A stretch of 64,000 nucleotides of DNA, from the NCBI GenBank assembly GCA_016705005.1, contig JADIZB010000013.1, positions 1-64,000 on the forward strand, in the 5' to 3' direction. The translations under genes were made by a program, and so were the position numbers. Under the pieces are notes generated by a model. That model made no database searches. It had not been told where the DNA came from and saw only the letters and a list, made by a program, of their open reading frames with translations. This document shows positions 25,807-34,549 of this stretch, piece after piece. Each line of letters opens with the position of its first letter. The first letter of the stretch is position 1. Origin of the DNA: Bacteroidales bacterium. GTDB lineage: Bacteria > Bacteroidota > Bacteroidia > Bacteroidales > Lentimicrobiaceae.

Positions 25807-27669
25807 ATGAAACCACCACTCATCACAATAGACACTGAGAAATGCAAAATCTGCTTTGCCTGTGTCAGGGCATGTCCTGTTAATGCGATTCAGGTGAGGT
25901 CAAATATGGAAGCGCCTGTGGTAATGCACGACAGGTGTATTGGTTGTGGTAGTTGTCTGCAGGTATGCGCCCCACTCGCTATAGAATATCGCAGCGGATG
26001 TGAGGAAACGAAAGCCCTTCTTTCATCTGGTGAAAAGGTTGTTGCCATTGTAGCCCCGAGTATTTCAGGAGAATTTGATGATATTACCGATTACCGGAAG
26101 TTTGTCAGGATGATCAGGGAACTTGGTTTTGCTTTCGTGAATGAAGCCTCTTTCGGAGTAGATATGGTCGCCGAGCAGTATCATGACCTCTTTAATAACT
26201 TCATGGGCAGGTATTATATTACAGCGAATTGTCCACCGGTAATCGCACTCATCGAAAAATTCCATCCGGGAATCATTGACAACCTGGCCCCATTGATTAC
26301 TCCCATGATTGCTTCAGCCCAGCTTTCACGGCATTTGTATGGAAATGATGTAAAAGTAGTATATATAGGCCCATGCATAGGGGCTAAAGATGAAGCCCTG
26401 AGGTATGAAGGAAACTCTAAGGTTGATGCTGTACTGACCTTTGTTGAATTGCGCAGACTTTTCAATGAAATGGGGATCAAGGAAAGTACGGTTGAGTACT
26501 CTGATTTTGATCCACCCCTGGGATATAAAGGTTCTTTATACTCAATCAGCAACGGTATTCTTCAGGCAGCCAACCTGAGTGAGGATCTGATGCAGGGCAG
26601 TATTATCACTGCCGAAGGCAAGGAAAACGTACTAGAATCCATCCGCGAATTTGAATCCTCGATCGACTTTATCCGAAAGCATTTTAACCTCTTTTACTGC
26701 GAAGGCTGCCTCATGGGTCCAGGCACCTCTCATGGGGGTAAGAAATATGCCAGAAAAACCCTGGTGACAGATTACGCCAATAAAAAACTGAAGAATTTCG
26801 ATCTGAAGACCTGGCAGAAAGCATGCAGGAAATATGCTTCCCAAACAGATTTCAGGGCAGTGATAGAGCCGGATGATCAGCGGTTACCTGTGCCATCCGA
26901 AGAAAAAACAGAAGAAATCCTCAAGGTTATTGGTAAACTGAATACCGATGACAAACTCGGATGCGGAGCATGTGGTTACGAATCCTGCCGTGATTTTGCC
27001 AAAGCAGTGGCACAGGGACTGACAAAGACCGACATGTGTATCACCTATTCGCTCAGAAGCAAACATGATTTTATCAAAACACTTAAGCTTACGAATGAAA
27101 AGCTAGGCAGGACGCAGGATGCCCTGATGGAGTCTGAAAAGAAAGCACGTCATGAACAGCAACAGGCCCAGGAAGCACTTGAGCGCACCTCATCCATGCT
27201 TCAGAAGCTTCCAAGCGCCATAGTGATTGTTGATTCAAACCTGAAAGTGATCGAATCAAATCAGAGCTTTATCAATATTCTGGGTGAAGATGCCGCAGAA
27301 GTCAATGAAATTATACCCGGCCTTGTAGGTGCCGACCTGAAGACCCTGCTTCCGTTCCAGTTCTATAAACTTTTTTCTGCTGTATTATCCAACAACGAGA
27401 ACCTCGTAAATAAAGATGTTCATTTGGGTGATAAGCTGCTCAATGTTTCCGTTTTCTCGATCAAAAAAGGCAAAATTGCCGGAGCTGTCCTGCGTGATAT
27501 GTACCTGCCTGAAGTAAGGAAGGAGGAAGTAATCAACAGGGTAACTGAAGTGATTGATGAGAACCTTGACCTCGTTCAGAAAATTGCTTTCCTGTTGGGT
27601 GAAGGTGCTGCAAAAACTGAACGAATGCTCAATTCTATCATTGAATCTCATAAGGCAGGTAAAAAGTAA
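25807..27669 (+). CDS. Hydrogenase-like redox/H2 sensor with PAS domain
   Basis: A 620-residue soluble protein from the ATG at 25807; an in-frame TTG 51 bases upstream would add a poor N-terminus. Domains: two 4Fe-4S ferredoxin motifs (C13..C23, C44..C54), FeFe-hydrogenase large-subunit domain (about 75-325), Fe-S motif (C386, C389, C394, C411), coiled coil (about 430-465), PAS (about 465-565) and a C-terminal helix. H-cluster segments are TANCPPV (N141, C142), IGPCIGAKDE (C190) and LFYCEGCLMGPG. In the last, Tyr297 stands where the kinase paralogue has C295; C298 and C301 remain. It has no kinase domain but is followed after 8 bases by a SpoIIE phosphatase, like phosphatase-linked sensory hydrogenases (group C3 type). 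Confidence 0.88.
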   Translation: MKPPLITIDTEKCKICFACVRACPVNAIQVRSNMEAPVVMHDRCIGCGSCLQVCAPLAIEYRSGCEETKALLSSGEKVVAIVAPSISGEFDDITDYRKFVRMIRELGFAFVNEASFGVDMVAEQYHDLFNNFMGRYYITANCPPVIALIEKFHPGIIDNLAPLITPMIASAQLSRHLYGNDVKVVYIGPCIGAKDEALRYEGNSKVDAVLTFVELRRLFNEMGIKESTVEYSDFDPPLGYKGSLYSISNGILQAANLSEDLMQGSIITAEGKENVLESIREFESSIDFIRKHFNLFYCEGCLMGPGTSHGGKKYARKTLVTDYANKKLKNFDLKTWQKACRKYASQTDFRAVIEPDDQRLPVPSEEKTEEILKVIGKLNTDDKLGCGACGYESCRDFAKAVAQGLTKTDMCITYSLRSKHDFIKTLKLTNEKLGRTQDALMESEKKARHEQQQAQEALERTSSMLQKLPSAIVIVDSNLKVIESNQSFINILGEDAAEVNEIIPGLVGADLKTLLPFQFYKLFSAVLSNNENLVNKDVHLGDKLLNVSVFSIKKGKIAGAVLRDMYLPEVRKEEVINRVTEVIDENLDLVQKIAFLLGEGAAKTERMLNSIIESHKAGKK

Positions 27670-27677
27670 CTGATCCG

Positions 27678-28859
27678 ATGGATAACAGGTTTTACATCGA
27701 AGTTAACGCGGAACTGAAGTTTCACCATGAATCAAGAATTTGTGGCGATGTATTTCTGTCGCGGCGGATCAATGAGGAGAACCGGATTATAGCCGTTCTC
27801 TCCGATGGAATGGGTCATGGTGTAAAGGCAAACATGCTGGCAACCCTGACTGCAACGATGGCTCTGAATTTTACTCTGGAGCATAAGGAAGTCAACAGGA
27901 TCGCCGAGATTATAATGAATACCCTTCCGGTATGTAGTGAACGTAAAATGAGTTATTCGACATTTACCATCATTGATATTGAATTTGATGGCAAGGTCAG
28001 AATACTTGAGTATGATAATCCACAGGCGGTGATCATGCGTGGCACAGCAATTTTTGAACCCGAATGGACCTGTGTTATGCTCAGTGGCGAGAAAAATGCA
28101 GGTAAGGAACTCAAGAGTTGTGAATTTATCCCGGAAAAGGAGGACAGGATCGTCTTTTTCAGCGACGGTGTTGCACAATCCGGTCTGGGAGGTAAATATC
28201 TTTTTGGCTGGGGTCGCGACAATGCAGCCCAATACATTTCAGAACTGGTAAACCATGAACCTGAGATTTCAGCACTGCAGCTTTCCCACAAGGTTGTTAA
28301 CCTGGCCCATGTGAATGATGGTTATCTCTCGAAAGATGATACCAGTTGCGGAGTGATCTATTTCAGAAACCCAAGGAGAATGCTGGTATGCACCGGTCCT
28401 CCTTTTGAGGATCACAACGATAGCAAACTGGCCGGGATTGTTGAGGAATTTGAAGGCAGGAAGATTGTTTGCGGAGCAACCACAGCAGATATCATTTCCA
28501 GGGAGCTGAACAGGCACATTGAGGATTCCTTCGATTTTGATGACCCGGACCTCCCCCCGATATCCATGATGGATGGAATAGATCTGGTTACTGAAGGGAT
28601 TCTAACCCTGGGGAAAGTTACCGAAATACTAAAAACCTATAACAACAGTACCCGACTTACAAAAGGTCCTGCCGACAGGATTGTGAAGATGCTGATCGAA
28701 AGCGATGAAATACATTTTATCATCGGTACCCGGATCAACATCGCTCATCAGGATCCGAGCCTTCCTGTTGAACTTGAAATCAGGCGGACCGTTGTGAAAA
28801 GAATTGCCCGTCTGCTTGAGGAAAAATTTCTTAAAGAGGTTAAGGTTACATTTATATAA
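27678..28859 (+). CDS. SpoIIE-family (PP2C) serine phosphatase, hydrogenase-sensor partner
   Basis: A 393-residue soluble phosphatase. The PP2C/SpoIIE core covers residues about 10-235 with metal-binding Asp residues in ICGDVF (D24), LSDGMGHG (D43), FFSDGVAQSG (near 162) and KDDTSCG (near 221). The remaining 160 residues have no family I recognise (VCGATTADIISREL, then a segment near DLPPISMMDGIDLVTEG). SpoIIE phosphatases act on serine-phosphorylated anti-sigma-antagonist (STAS) proteins or similar targets; none is in this window. Co-transcribed with the sensor, whose PAS domain probably sets its activity. The pairing matches the phosphatase-linked sensory hydrogenases described in anaerobes. 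Confidence 0.92.
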   Translation: MDNRFYIEVNAELKFHHESRICGDVFLSRRINEENRIIAVLSDGMGHGVKANMLATLTATMALNFTLEHKEVNRIAEIIMNTLPVCSERKMSYSTFTIIDIEFDGKVRILEYDNPQAVIMRGTAIFEPEWTCVMLSGEKNAGKELKSCEFIPEKEDRIVFFSDGVAQSGLGGKYLFGWGRDNAAQYISELVNHEPEISALQLSHKVVNLAHVNDGYLSKDDTSCGVIYFRNPRRMLVCTGPPFEDHNDSKLAGIVEEFEGRKIVCGATTADIISRELNRHIEDSFDFDDPDLPPISMMDGIDLVTEGILTLGKVTEILKTYNNSTRLTKGPADRIVKMLIESDEIHFIIGTRINIAHQDPSLPVELEIRRTVVKRIARLLEEKFLKEVKVTFI

Positions 28860-28966
28860 TTGTTGATGCTTATACCTTAATTTTCAGACTGACAACAGTT
28901 AACTTCTGACTATAGGAAACCTTTTGTTGAATTGACCTATTTTTTAACCATCTAGCCTGTAACTTC

Positions 28967-29356
28967 ATGAAAATCACATTTGAAGGTAAAAAGAAAGTTG
29001 TTGCCGAATTCAACGGTCAACGCATTGTAACCGATCAACCCGAAAGGGGAGGGGGTGAAGGTTCTGCTCCTGCCCCGTTTGATCTTTTTCTGGCATCGCT
29101 TGGCACTTGTGCCGGAATTTTTGTCAGGTCATTCTGCGACCAGCGCAACATCCCGACCGAAGGTATCTACCTTGATCAGGAGATGAAGTTTGATCCTGCA
29201 ACACACATGATCACGAACATCGACATTCGCATTTTCCTGCCTTCATCATTTCCTGAAAAGTACAGGGAAGCCGTGATCAATGCCGCGAATCTGTGCGCAG
29301 TAAAACGCCACCTGCATTCTCCTCCCGCGATGACTGTTACGGCAGAAATTATTTAG
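28967..29356 (+). CDS. OsmC-family protein
   Basis: A 129-residue OsmC/YhfA-like protein. The two redox Cys are in LASLGTCAGIF and NAANLCAVKRH. Family members reduce organic hydroperoxides or bind small acyl molecules; this short form is closer to YhfA-type proteins, whose substrate is unsettled. It starts 107 bases after the phosphatase gene on the same strand and could be the last gene of that unit. A strong hairpin follows. In an oxygen-sensitive hydrogenase locus a peroxide-defence role is plausible but not shown. Confidence 0.88.
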   Translation: MKITFEGKKKVVAEFNGQRIVTDQPERGGGEGSAPAPFDLFLASLGTCAGIFVRSFCDQRNIPTEGIYLDQEMKFDPATHMITNIDIRIFLPSSFPEKYREAVINAANLCAVKRHLHSPPAMTVTAEII

Positions 29357-29383
29357 GCTATAGTTGCCTGATACTGAAACAAC

Positions 29384-29411
29384 AATGGCCGGGTTTTAAC
29401 GCCCGGCCATT
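29384..29411. terminator. Bidirectional terminator between OsmC and sugar dehydrogenase genes
   Basis: AATGGCCGGG and CCCGGCCATT form a perfect 10-pair stem with an 8-base loop between two converging genes, followed by TTGTATTT. Confidence 0.85.
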
Positions 29412-29445
29412 TGTATTTAATATTTGACTGTGATGTACTGACTGC

Positions 29446-30705
29446 CTATAACCTTTCGTCAACGAGCGACTTATCAAGCAATCCTTTGATGTCGTATATA
29501 ACAGCGTCCTTTCTTCCGAACGATCTGATATCCATCGCTTTGAATTCGTTATGGGCCACAGCAAGCACGATGGCATCGTACCCTTCACCCGGTTTCGAAA
29601 CCATAGCAACACCATACTCATGCATTACTTCTGTTGCATCAGCCCAGGGGTCGTACACATCTACCTGACATGAATATTCGTTAAACTCGGATACCACGTC
29701 AATTACGCGCGAATTCCTGATATCAGGGCAGTTCTCTTTAAAAGTCATACCCAGAACCAGTACCCGGCTGCCGGCAATGGTGTGTCCTTTATGAATCATT
29801 TGCTTTATCACCCTGTTGGCTACATAAAATCCCATATTATCGTTCAAACGGCGACCAGCCAGGATGATTTCAGGATTATAACCCAACTCCTGGGCTTTGT
29901 GGGTTAGATAATAAGGATCAACACCTATACAATGGCCTCCGACAAGCCCCGGAAAGAACTTCAGGAAATTCCATTTTGTACCGGCCGCTGCAAGAACCTC
30001 ATGTGTATCGATGCCCATCTTGTTGAAAATCAGCGAGAGCTCATTTACAAAAGCAATGTTGATGTCGCGTTGTGAGTTTTCAATTACCTTGGCTGCTTCA
30101 GCAACTTTCAGACTCGATGCCATATATGTTCCGGCAGTAATAATGCTCTTATAAAGGTCATCAACTTTCTTTGCTACTTCAGGTGTTGAACCCGATGTCA
30201 CTTTCAGAATTTTGGTAACTGTATGGACTTTATCTCCGGGGTTAATACGTTCAGGTGAATAACCACAGAAGAAATCCACATTGAATTTCAACCCGCTGAA
30301 TTTTTCAAGCACAGGTACACATTCTTCTTCAGTGGCGCCGGGGTAAACGGTTGATTCATAAATGACAATATCACCTTTTTTCAAAACCTTCCCGACAGAT
30401 TCGGAAGCTTTGATCAGTGGTGTAAGATCAGGGCGTTTGTGTTTGTCAATCGGAGTCGGTACAGTAACTATAAAGTAATTGCATGGCCTGATTTCTTCCA
30501 GATTGGTGGTATATTTCAGATTTATGGCCAGTTTTAAATCTTCATCCGATGTTTCCAGTGTTCGGTCATGGCCGGCTTTTAATTCGTTTACGCGTTGCTG
30601 GTGGATATCGAATCCGACTACCGGAAATTTTTTGCCAAATTCAACAGCCAGCGGTAATCCAACATAGCCGAGTCCTATGACACCAATGTTTATTGCTTCG
30701 CTCAT
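29446..30705 (-). CDS. UDP-N-acetylhexosamine 6-dehydrogenase (TviB/WbpA-like nucleotide-sugar dehydrogenase)
   Basis: Oxidises UDP-N-acetylhexosamine to the uronic acid with two NAD+. The 419 residues include an N-terminal Rossmann motif GVIGLGYVGLPLA, the substrate loop VTVPTPID, the catalytic Cys in GGHCIGVDPYYL near 260, and C-terminal VLGMTFKENCPDIRNS. The sequence resembles TviB/VipA and WbpO/WbpA rather than UDP-glucose dehydrogenases. It follows, by 37 bases, a WlbA-like dehydrogenase which uses UDP-N-acetylglucosaminuronate, so the two probably make a keto-uronic acid for a surface polysaccharide. The later aminotransferase and acetyltransferase are not in this window. Confidence 0.93.
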   Translation of the reverse strand: MSEAINIGVIGLGYVGLPLAVEFGKKFPVVGFDIHQQRVNELKAGHDRTLETSDEDLKLAINLKYTTNLEEIRPCNYFIVTVPTPIDKHKRPDLTPLIKASESVGKVLKKGDIVIYESTVYPGATEEECVPVLEKFSGLKFNVDFFCGYSPERINPGDKVHTVTKILKVTSGSTPEVAKKVDDLYKSIITAGTYMASSLKVAEAAKVIENSQRDINIAFVNELSLIFNKMGIDTHEVLAAAGTKWNFLKFFPGLVGGHCIGVDPYYLTHKAQELGYNPEIILAGRRLNDNMGFYVANRVIKQMIHKGHTIAGSRVLVLGMTFKENCPDIRNSRVIDVVSEFNEYSCQVDVYDPWADATEVMHEYGVAMVSKPGEGYDAIVLAVAHNEFKAMDIRSFGRKDAVIYDIKGLLDKSLVDERL

Positions 30706-30742
30706 AAATTAAGTGTTTGTGAATTTGAAGTATGTGTTGTAA

Positions 30743-31717
30743 CTATTTTTTCTGAATGGTTTTGAGAAAAGGGTGATATTCACCAGTGAGACCGGTTGGC
30801 TCTGCATTACGGATGTTGAATACTGTATTTATGCTTTGTCTGGCATCTGAAAGTCCAAATCCTCCACCCGACAGGATATCTTCGTATGACCGGGTATGAA
30901 GATCGGTGAATCCTTCACTGAATTCAAATTCTTCCCCTTCAATGGTAAGGGATCTGAAGGTTCTTTTTCCGGTTTTTCTGACAAATTCCGGAAGGGTTGC
31001 TTCGTTGATGCTCAGAAACCACCTTACCCTGGCTTTTCTGAGCTGCAGAAAACCTGCGGCTTTGTCATGATCAAGAATATTAACTGTATTCTGTAAAACA
31101 TCCCCGAATATCCAGCTAAGCATATCAAAGAAATGTACACCTATGTTGGTGGCAATACCACCGGATTTCTCTTTGTCACCTTTCCAGGAAATGAAATACC
31201 AGCGCCCACGGCTTGTGATATAGCTCAGGTCAATGTCGTAGATTTTATCTGCCGGACCGTTTTCTATTTTTTGTTTCAATGCTATAATTGCCGGGTGCAA
31301 CCGCAACTGGAGTATAGTGAAGATCCTTTTTCCGGTTTCCTTTTCAATCTCTGCCAGGGCATCCACATTCCATGGATTCAGCACAAGAGGTTTTTCGCAT
31401 ATGGCATCTGCTCCGTTACGCAAGGCAAGTCGGATATGAGCATCATGAAGATAGTTTGGTGAGCATATACTTACAAAGTCAATGCAATGATCACCTTTAC
31501 GGCGCAATTTATCAAGATGCCTGTCGAAACGTTCAGGCTCAGTAAAGAAATCTGCTTCAGGAAAGTAACTGTCAATGATTCCGACACCGTCGTATTTGTC
31601 GAGCGCTGTTATCAGTCTGTTCCCGGTATCTTTTATTGCTTTCATATGCCGGGGGGCAATATAACCGGCTGCGCCGATCAGGGCAAAATTTGAAATTCTG
31701 CTATTCGTGTCAGTCAT
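30743..31717 (-). CDS. Gfo/Idh/MocA oxidoreductase, WlbA/WbpB-like
   Basis: A 324-residue NAD-dependent dehydrogenase. N-terminal Rossmann segment ALIGAAGYIAPRHM, then ICEKPLV with the conserved Lys, and the substrate part ILQLRLHPAI, YITSRGRWYFISWKGD and GGIATNIGVHFFD. The latter match UDP-N-acetyl-2-amino-2-deoxyglucuronate dehydrogenases (WlbA), which oxidise C3 of UDP-GlcNAcA on the way to 2,3-diamino uronic acids of O-antigens. The order WlbA-like then TviB-like on one strand supports a shared pathway. The exact sugar product is inferred. Confidence 0.88.
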   Translation of the reverse strand: MTDTNSRISNFALIGAAGYIAPRHMKAIKDTGNRLITALDKYDGVGIIDSYFPEADFFTEPERFDRHLDKLRRKGDHCIDFVSICSPNYLHDAHIRLALRNGADAICEKPLVLNPWNVDALAEIEKETGKRIFTILQLRLHPAIIALKQKIENGPADKIYDIDLSYITSRGRWYFISWKGDKEKSGGIATNIGVHFFDMLSWIFGDVLQNTVNILDHDKAAGFLQLRKARVRWFLSINEATLPEFVRKTGKRTFRSLTIEGEEFEFSEGFTDLHTRSYEDILSGGGFGLSDARQSINTVFNIRNAEPTGLTGEYHPFLKTIQKK

Positions 31718-32080
31718 TCCTGATTTAATTTTGAAAGTAAGGAGTACATGTACCCGTTACTCTTTTATATCTGTTATCAGCTTTATTCCTGAAATGCTGA
31801 TAAGTAATTGTTTTCTGGTACAAAGTTAGTAAACATTGCTTTTGGAATGCTCAAATGTTGATTTATCTCAGGATGTCAGTACCCGCAATGAATGATATGC
31901 TGTTATAGGGATTTTAAACGCAATCAGGTTATTGGTTCAGGACATCAATGTCAGTCAATCGAAATCATAAGAAATCATAAGAGTTGACAGTATTTTTTTA
32001 TTTCTGATGCAAACTGAATAAATTTGCCGGATACTTACAAATGCAAGTGACTTTGTAAACCCGGGTTTCTGTAAAATAAA
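31718..32080. other. Divergent spacer with a promoter element
   Basis: Spacer between the WlbA-like gene (minus) and the phosphate transporter (plus). TAAATTTG at 32019-32026 matches the Bacteroidota -7 element for the transporter. A short direct repeat GAAATCATAA occurs twice in a row near 31959-31980. No other gene or RNA is evident. Confidence 0.5.
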
Positions 32081-33121
32081 ATGATTTCTCCCTTATTTAC
32101 ACATCTGCTTATTCCTTTCATCATTGCAATGCTGCTTGCCATCACCATGGGAGGAAGTGGAACAGGACCTGCTTTTTCAGCCGCTTACGGGGCTAATGTG
32201 ATCAGGAAAAGCCTGATTCCTGGTTTATTTGGAATTATGGTTTTTCTTGGAGCCATTCTTGCTGGTAAAGCCACTGCTGCGACTGTAGGAAAGGAACTGA
32301 TCAATCCTGAATTATTAAGTATTACAGTTGTTTCCATCATCCTTTTCTCGGTTGCAATTTCTCTCCTGATTGCCAACTTGTTTGGCATTCCTCAATCAAC
32401 AAGCCAATCGACCGTTATGGCGGTGATTGCTCCTGCACTATATTTCGGAGAGGTAAATACCCACAAATTATTTGTGGAGGTGATTCCGGCCTGGTTTATC
32501 CTGCCGGTAATAGCCTTTTTTATCAGCCTTTTTTTTGGTAAGTATATATACAAACCAATGCGCAGAAGGGGCCTTACAATTTCACGGTCCAGCAATGTAA
32601 ACAAAAAGCCTGTTCTTGATGGTCTGATTCTGATCATGTCCCTGTATGTTGCCTTCTCAATCGGGTCAAACAACGTAGCCAATGCATCCGGCCCTATTGC
32701 CACAATGACAGCGAATGAGCTGAATATTTCGGGGGATAAGAATTTTCTTCTGATTATGATCCTCTCAACCCTGATGGTTGCACCAAGCTTCGCAATCGGG
32801 AGTTCTATCTTTGGGAATAAGATCCTCGCAAACACAGGTAAGGAAATAGTTTTATTCGGAAAAATCGAAGCAGTAATTATAGCTTTTGTCTCAGCAACAC
32901 TCCTGTTGCTCGCATCAGTTACCAAGGGAATTCCTACATCACTTGTTCAGCTCAATGTTGCTGCCATACTTGGTGTTGGTGTGGCAAAGCTGGGCACCAA
33001 GAATATTTTTAAGAAAACAGAAGTCAGACGTTTCTTTCTGATGTGGCTGATTGCGCCTGCAATAGCCTTTATCCTGACACTGATACTTATATTTGTTGCT
33101 GACAGGCTTGGCGTCCTGTAA
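32081..33121 (+). CDS. PiT-family inorganic phosphate transporter
   Basis: A 346-residue polytopic membrane protein with about ten hydrophobic segments in two halves. The two inverted signature repeats are altered GANDVANA-type motifs: GGSGTGPAFSAAYGAN near residue 25 and SIGSNNVANASGPIA near 200. The second is close to the classical form. Family members use a proton or sodium gradient to import phosphate; related CysP proteins import sulfate, so the ion is not certain. It has no accessory PhoU-like gene beside it. It converges on an aminotransferase, with a hairpin in between. Confidence 0.88.
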   Translation: MISPLFTHLLIPFIIAMLLAITMGGSGTGPAFSAAYGANVIRKSLIPGLFGIMVFLGAILAGKATAATVGKELINPELLSITVVSIILFSVAISLLIANLFGIPQSTSQSTVMAVIAPALYFGEVNTHKLFVEVIPAWFILPVIAFFISLFFGKYIYKPMRRRGLTISRSSNVNKKPVLDGLILIMSLYVAFSIGSNNVANASGPIATMTANELNISGDKNFLLIMILSTLMVAPSFAIGSSIFGNKILANTGKEIVLFGKIEAVIIAFVSATLLLLASVTKGIPTSLVQLNVAAILGVGVAKLGTKNIFKKTEVRRFFLMWLIAPAIAFILTLILIFVADRLGVL

Positions 33122-33181
33122 AAGTTATGAAGTCTGCCCTGGTCGTCCCGCCTCGGCTAATGGAAAAATAAGTCCAAAAAA

Positions 33182-33199
33182 ATCCCCGTTTCCGGGGAT
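33182..33199. terminator. Terminator between converging PiT and aminotransferase genes
   Basis: ATCCCCG and CGGGGAT form a 7-pair stem around TTTC. It is preceded by an A-run (AAAAAA) serving the minus-strand gene and lies 6 bases beyond the aminotransferase stop codon. Confidence 0.7.
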
Positions 33200-33205
33200 A
33201 TATTA

Positions 33206-34408
33206 TCACTTAAGTTTTGAGAGCGTTTCCTTTATTCTTCGCGCCGCTTCGATAAGTTCTTTGTCAGAAGTAGCATACGAAAGCCTGATACAATCGGGAT
33301 TGCCGAATGCTTCACCGGGTACAAGGGCAACATGAGCGTGATCAAGAAGGTAGTTGCACAAATCGGTGCTGTTATTAATGACAATATCACCGGTTTTTTT
33401 TCCAAAGTACCAATTAACTTCCGGAAAGAAATAAAAAGCACCGTCAGGCACATTGGTAACGAATCCTGGGATATCATTGATGAGCCCAAGAAAAAGATCC
33501 CGCCTTCTTTTGAATGTTGCAATCATCTCTTTCAATTCTTCCGATTCCTCCGGATTGGTAAGCACCGCCGCTATTGCAGCTTTCTGTGAAATACTGCTTG
33601 CGCCGGAAGTGAATTGTCCCTGGATTTTATCACAGGCTTTCGCAATCTCAGGAGATGCAACGCAATAACCCAATCGCCAGCCTGTCATTGCGAACCCTTT
33701 GGAAACCCCATTTATAATGATGACGCGGTTTCTGATAGATTCAAATTGTGCAATAGACTCATGCTTTCCTTTGAAATTAATCAGCTCATAAATCTCATCT
33801 GAAATAATGAAAACTCCCGGATGTCTTTGAAAAACTGCCGCCAGACCAGCTAATTCGTCATGAGAATATACAGAGCCGGTGGGATTGCAGGGGCTGCTGA
33901 AAATGAAAACCTTGGTACGGGGAGTAATGGCTGCCTCAACCTGAGCCGGGGTTACTTTAAAATCTGTATCAACACCGGCTGAAATTACAACGGAATTCCC
34001 TTCGGCCAGTTTTACAATTTCTCTGTATGAAACCCAGTAAGGAGCAGGAACGATTACTTCGTCGCCAGGGTTAACAAGACTAAGCATGGTATTCGCCAAT
34101 GCCTGTTTGGCACCTGTTGAAACCACAATCTGCTCAGCACTATAATCAAGATTATTGTCTCTTTTAAGTTTTGCAACGATTGCCTTTCGAAGGTCCAGAT
34201 ATCCGTTTACAGGTGGGTAGAATGTGAAATTCTGATCAATGGCTTCCTTGGCTGCATCTTTGATGTATTCAGGTGTGTTGTAGTCGGGTTGACCGATGCT
34301 GAGATTGATCACATCGAAACCCTGTTCTTTCAGTTCCCGGCTACGCCTTGTCATTGCAAGGGTTTCCGATTCAGATAGTCTTGTAATTCTGTCAGATAGT
34401 ATATTCAT
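33206..34408 (-). CDS. Class I pyridoxal-phosphate aminotransferase (aspartate type)
   Basis: A 400-residue fold-type I aminotransferase exchanging amino groups between an amino acid, probably aspartate, and 2-oxoglutarate. PLP residues are visible: the Lys in GVSKGFAMTGWRLGYC near 240, the SSPCNPTGS loop near 170 and ISDEIYELI with the PLP-ring Asp. The N-terminal SIGQPDYNTPEYI segment and the FYPPVNGYLDLRKAI segment are typical of the AspC/AatA subgroup Ib. The length is usual for the family. A single gene with its own terminator. Substrate preference within the subgroup cannot be settled here. Confidence 0.93.
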   Translation of the reverse strand: MNILSDRITRLSESETLAMTRRSRELKEQGFDVINLSIGQPDYNTPEYIKDAAKEAIDQNFTFYPPVNGYLDLRKAIVAKLKRDNNLDYSAEQIVVSTGAKQALANTMLSLVNPGDEVIVPAPYWVSYREIVKLAEGNSVVISAGVDTDFKVTPAQVEAAITPRTKVFIFSSPCNPTGSVYSHDELAGLAAVFQRHPGVFIISDEIYELINFKGKHESIAQFESIRNRVIIINGVSKGFAMTGWRLGYCVASPEIAKACDKIQGQFTSGASSISQKAAIAAVLTNPEESEELKEMIATFKRRRDLFLGLINDIPGFVTNVPDGAFYFFPEVNWYFGKKTGDIVINNSTDLCNYLLDHAHVALVPGEAFGNPDCIRLSYATSDKELIEAARRIKETLSKLK

Positions 34409-34549
34409 GTGTCTTTAGATTGAGAAAAAGCCGGTAAATAAGAATCGTGACAAATTTAATGAAATTAAATTTCGGGAAACAAGCATTTTAAGAAGGAAAA
34501 AAATGAAAAAATGCGACCTTTGTAAAGTTTCTAACTAATCCTGTCAATA

